NCBI RefSeq assembly: GCF_007827365.1
Contig: NZ_VISI01000002.1
Coordinates: 1,927,001-1,991,000, forward strand
Origin: Olleya sp. Hel_I_94
Lineage (GTDB): Bacteria > Bacteroidota > Bacteroidia > Flavobacteriales > Flavobacteriaceae
Length of the DNA: 64,000 nucleotides
Direction: 5' to 3'
The notes under the pieces: generated by a model
Told to the model about the DNA's origin: nothing
The model's input: only the letters and a program-made list of their open reading frames with translations
The model's database searches: none
Shown here: piece after piece, positions 63,201 through 64,000 of the stretch
How positions within the stretch are numbered: the first letter of the stretch is position 1
How the letters are laid out: each line of letters begins with the position of its first letter
Translations under genes and position numbers: made by a program

Positions 63201-63492
63201 GCGCAGTTAAAGAAGACAAGTCAAACACTGGACTTGTTACAAACGAATCATCATTAGCATTATAGTTGCCTGTTAAGTTAGTTACCCATGAGTTTGCACC
63301 TGAAGCTGCACTATTTATTACTACTGCAGCTGGTAGACCAAGTGCCCAAGTACCATTATTGGTATTGTCGGCAACCCAACCACCATCACCTGCTTCAAAA
63401 TCTTCTGAATAAGGGTAAGTTGTAATTTGTGAATTAGCTTGCCATCCTATAAATAGTAGTAGCAAAGCTAAAATGAACGTAGTTTTTTTCAT
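57226..63492 (-). CDS. Giant T9SS type B (CHU_C) surface adhesin
   Basis: 2088 residues. Signal peptide MKKTTFILALLLLFIGWQAN-S (about 22). Then MAM/jellyroll-like domains, each followed by fibronectin type III repeats (for example IVVQPAGTGAPTGAGSP and VYVRANCG); two near-identical units of about 282 residues (about 567-850 and 851-1132); a PPC-like region (DDDVWYQFTAL, near 1390); PKD/Ig-like repeats with EVCDDGSGNGVFDL; and a type B sorting tail starting GVSPGLNDNFDLSSF and ending YQGNKTKASWVYINR. Likely a cell-surface adhesin for attachment or gliding. First gene of the adhesin-SprF-OmpA operon. Confidence 0.94.
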   Translation of the reverse strand: MKKTTFILALLLLFIGWQANSQITTYPYSEDFEAGDGGWVADNTNNGTWALGLPAAVVINSAASGANSWVTNLTGNYNANDDSFVTSPVFDLSSLTAPTVSFNIWYEAEFSWDGAVFQSSIDGGTSWQNVGALGDPNWYNDGTINGSPGGQQEGWTGRNGTGSNGWINVNHALNGLVGQTNVIFRFAFASDGSGQDDGFAFDDVSIFNTDCPNPSAITAAGITSTSVDLSWTLGGTEAAWEVVVQPAGTGAPTGAGSPATDNTLYTDNTLTPATDYEVYVRANCGADLSVWTGPITFTTDCAIFTPTYLQDFTTIPANCWEVANNGDSTTGPTDLGTSSWTNDGYLNNGTTGAYKINLWLAEKSDWLLSPEIDLTGVPYQVEFDFGVMTFSSATTAGTLGSDDTVELMITTDNGTTWTVLETFDATSVIPATGLHVVHNLTAYSGTTAQFGIRASEGTVDDPTDNDVFVDNFQVRAVPSCPDPLAVTATATGDTTADITWDAGSTETEWQIWIQPAGTGEPTTDGVVTSLNAPYPATGLTPSTPYEVYVRANCGTDGYSVWIGPVNFTTLNTPPPAPVGVSCASGASSTIIFTEDFGNDTNYVPSGWTGTTFADINGDWDITTVNGNSGGTGPNITWDGNAGTHLEYEGSGNTTNVASAITPAIDLSTAVDGAELSFWMHAFGDNMGTLNIGVSTSQTGPFTSEYTWIGDYQSTADEAWVPIGINLDAYLGQIIYIEISYVGTGDTFESDMAIDQVRVETCGDFCVAPTGITVDAITDTTADVSWTANNGETNWEIVVQPAGTGVPTGSGTPITTNPYTLTGLTASTVNEVYILSDCGNGLSVWAGPINFTTLNTPPPAPVGVTCTSGASTFIFTEDFGNDTNYVPAGWTGTAFTDTNGDWDITTVNANSTGTGPNITWDGNAGTHLEYEGSGNTTNVASAITPAIDLSTAVDGAELSFWMHAFGDNMGTLNIGVSTSQTGPFTTEYTWIGDYQSTADEAWVPIGVNLDAYLGQIVYIEISYVGTGDTWESDMAIDQVRVEACGNFCVAPSNITATSITETSADISWIPNGSETEWNYVIQPAGTGIPTSGTLVTTTTISETGLNPATNYEIYVQSVCGADTSTWAGPFTFSTLLQFNFTLDCATDGPQTIDYCYDNNDTNVFTFTSTDGTPLNLTINAGQVENSWDEVIVLDSDGVTNLNAATPYGVGGQIGGLTFQSSGDTISFAVESDGSGSCQSNSTYTSINLTVTCATCVNPTATFVVVDDCANGDQFLVDVDITSLGDATTLSIEDNQGNPPVVVSATGIEQFGPYPFNTDIVFTVSNTSDINCVITSSAISLAACPPVNDNPCNATVALVNNGEACIDVNSGTLIEATDSGLPGGTCTTSADDDVWYQFTALGDQQIIQILNVTGGFNVDHALYELGTDCNDLTQLYCTTDDASITPTLTVGNVYYIRVFSAGTTATTINFDLCIQTLGVPTYCTEALPICADPTIFYPSIVGDQVAPPYIDYDCLGSQPDPQWNTIQFDDAGDYVFQLAQTNAAGTGLDIDFIVWGPFPGQEAGCFDLLPGTIADCSFSATATETITLTGVPANSIYIILITNFSQQSGSYVFTQQSGPLDGTNCDVVCEVALDYDGILIEQGLSAPEGSSDDINLCGATSVTLTAETAYAVDSYDWYVNGIYQDGVNSPTIEATVSGQYLCIVGGGICDDFTSSLTANINFFDSATATTAPALEVCDDGSGNGVFDLESQTATILGTQDPADFVVTYYSALANAQAGIGALTSPHTATDGTTIYVRVEDVDAVGSDSGCASTNTNFNLMVSAAPEATQPMDLEVCDDGAGNDVFDLTQNEATILGTQTGVVVSYHNLEADAISGDNAIANPSAYTITGNQETIFVRVENVVATDCYKVTDFNIIFNATPETTFNLDIPYEVCPNATSPITITAQAENYTVGEVSIKWYNEGVEIAGQTGLSLNTVLTAGEYEIEVTFSDTGCSKSEFVTVVELENCTIPQGISPGVSPGLNDNFDLSSFDVQSLEIYNRNGTLVYSKTNYVNEWEGQSNAGDELPVGTYYYVMKYQGNKTKASWVYINR
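60094..61785 (-). repeat. Tandem 846-bp coding repeat in the adhesin gene
   Basis: Two adjacent in-frame units with a period of 846 bp (282 residues). The block from TWDGNAGTHLEYEG to NIGVSTSQTGPF is identical at protein level in both units and nearly identical in DNA (for example the phrase starting near 60700 recurs near 61546). The high identity points to a recent duplication or gene conversion. Confidence 0.85.
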
Positions 63493-63633
63493 TAGTTTGA
63501 GAAATCGTTAGTTAATTTAATCACCTAAACTAAAAAAAAAACAACGTGAAAAACTGTTAAAAATGCTATTATAGATTAACTGCTAATTTCATCGATAAAG
63601 CGTGTTAAAATATGCAGTAAATGCCTACAACAG

Positions 63634-64000
63634 CTAAGGTGCAGGGTTTGGAATTATGGCATGAATATTTTCTATCTGTTCCATTAATTCTTCATTTAAT
63701 GTTAAATTTATAGAATTAATATTTTCTTTTAACTGAATTAAGCTTGAAGCACCTATAATATTACTAGTTACAAATGGTCGACGATTTACAAATGCTAACG
63801 ACATTTGGGCCAATGACAGATTATTTTGCTCTGCTAATTCTAAATATTTTTTTGTTGCTAGCGTAGATTGCTCACTACTATATCTTGCAAATCTTGGAAA
63901 CAATTTTAATCTAGAATTATCTCCAGCAATCCCTTTTACATATTTTCCTGACAACACTCCAAATGCCATAGGAGAATACACTAATAAACCAATATTTTCT
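63634..64000 (-). CDS. Aldo/keto reductase, C-terminal part (5' end outside window)
   Basis: The frame is open to the window edge: preceding the apparent start is ENIGLLVYSPMAFGVLSGKY, the conserved AKR segment before the C-terminal third. Then LAFVNRRPFVTSNIIGASSLIQLKEN, the NADP-binding region, and a tail typical of the Tas/YghZ branch. About 122 residues are visible, roughly a third of the enzyme. It uses NADPH to reduce carbonyl compounds; the substrate is unknown. Confidence 0.9.
   Translation of the reverse strand, partial: ENIGLLVYSPMAFGVLSGKYVKGIAGDNSRLKLFPRFARYSSEQSTLATKKYLELAEQNNLSLAQMSLAFVNRRPFVTSNIIGASSLIQLKENINSINLTLNEELMEQIENIHAIIPNPAP

Overview
The window is a gene-dense, AT-rich (roughly one-third G+C) chromosomal segment of a marine-type member of the Bacteroidota, family Flavobacteriaceae. 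Evidence: type IX secretion (T9SS) sorting tails of both type A and type B, the gliding genes gldD and gldE, PorP/SprF and OmpA partners, families almost confined to this phylum (DUF4271, DUF4296, DUF3098, DUF3127, DUF4301, DUF4199), and promoters with the Bacteroidetes -7 element TAnnTTTG. No prophage, insertion sequence, CRISPR array, rRNA or tRNA gene was seen. It is mostly a housekeeping region; only the repeat elements look mobile.

Layout. 1-2947: two T9SS type A cargo proteins with lamin-tail-like domains (the first cut by the window edge). 3027-10567: LuxE-like enzyme, tyrS, an extended SDR, then a minus operon (dolichol-phosphate-mannose-synthase-like glycosyltransferase, pyrC, DUF4296 lipoprotein), and DUF4271-hemD. 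10645-17622: pckA, DUF423, saccharopine dehydrogenase, an Lrp/AsnC regulator, another T9SS cargo, a Bax-inhibitor-1 protein and a membrane zinc peptidase. 17623-18035: a repeat-rich spacer with a 97-bp nested palindrome, followed by leuS, which itself carries two copies of a palindromic repeat in its reading frame. 21053-24886: ftsX, a 47-residue membrane peptide, DUF3098, uppP, truB and a TonB-C-like protein. 24926-31876: thioredoxin-like protein, tag, aat, DUF3127, flavin reductase, orphan histidine kinase, HIT protein, greA with a structured leader, and a Rieske-like lipoprotein.

31930-39219 is the most interesting block. A TonB-dependent receptor sits behind a clear TPP riboswitch. Upstream on the same strand is a seven-gene run of overlapping or nearly touching genes: phosphopantetheinyl transferase, GGGP synthase-like, a YkoF/MTH1187-type thiamine-binding protein, a PnuC-type transporter, a NadR-like P-loop kinase, DUF4301 with nucleotidyltransferase-like motifs, and arfB. 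I read this as a thiamine (or precursor) uptake and capture module; its kinase and DUF4301 steps are not assigned.

39352-54152: ahcY, a DinB/DUF1569-like protein, rpmA, an rplU fused to a helix-hairpin-helix domain, DUF4199, a pair of M16 peptidases (one active, one lacking the zinc motif), a DMT exporter, an HMA lipoprotein with a cysteine-rich metallothionein-like tail, the gldD-gldE-ssb-mutY group, an HU gene, a 30-residue highly basic protein missed by ORF length cut-offs, and rng. 54372-63492: a three-gene minus operon coding for a 2088-residue T9SS type B adhesin, its PorP/SprF partner and an OmpA-family protein. 63634-64000: the C-terminal part of an aldo/keto reductase.
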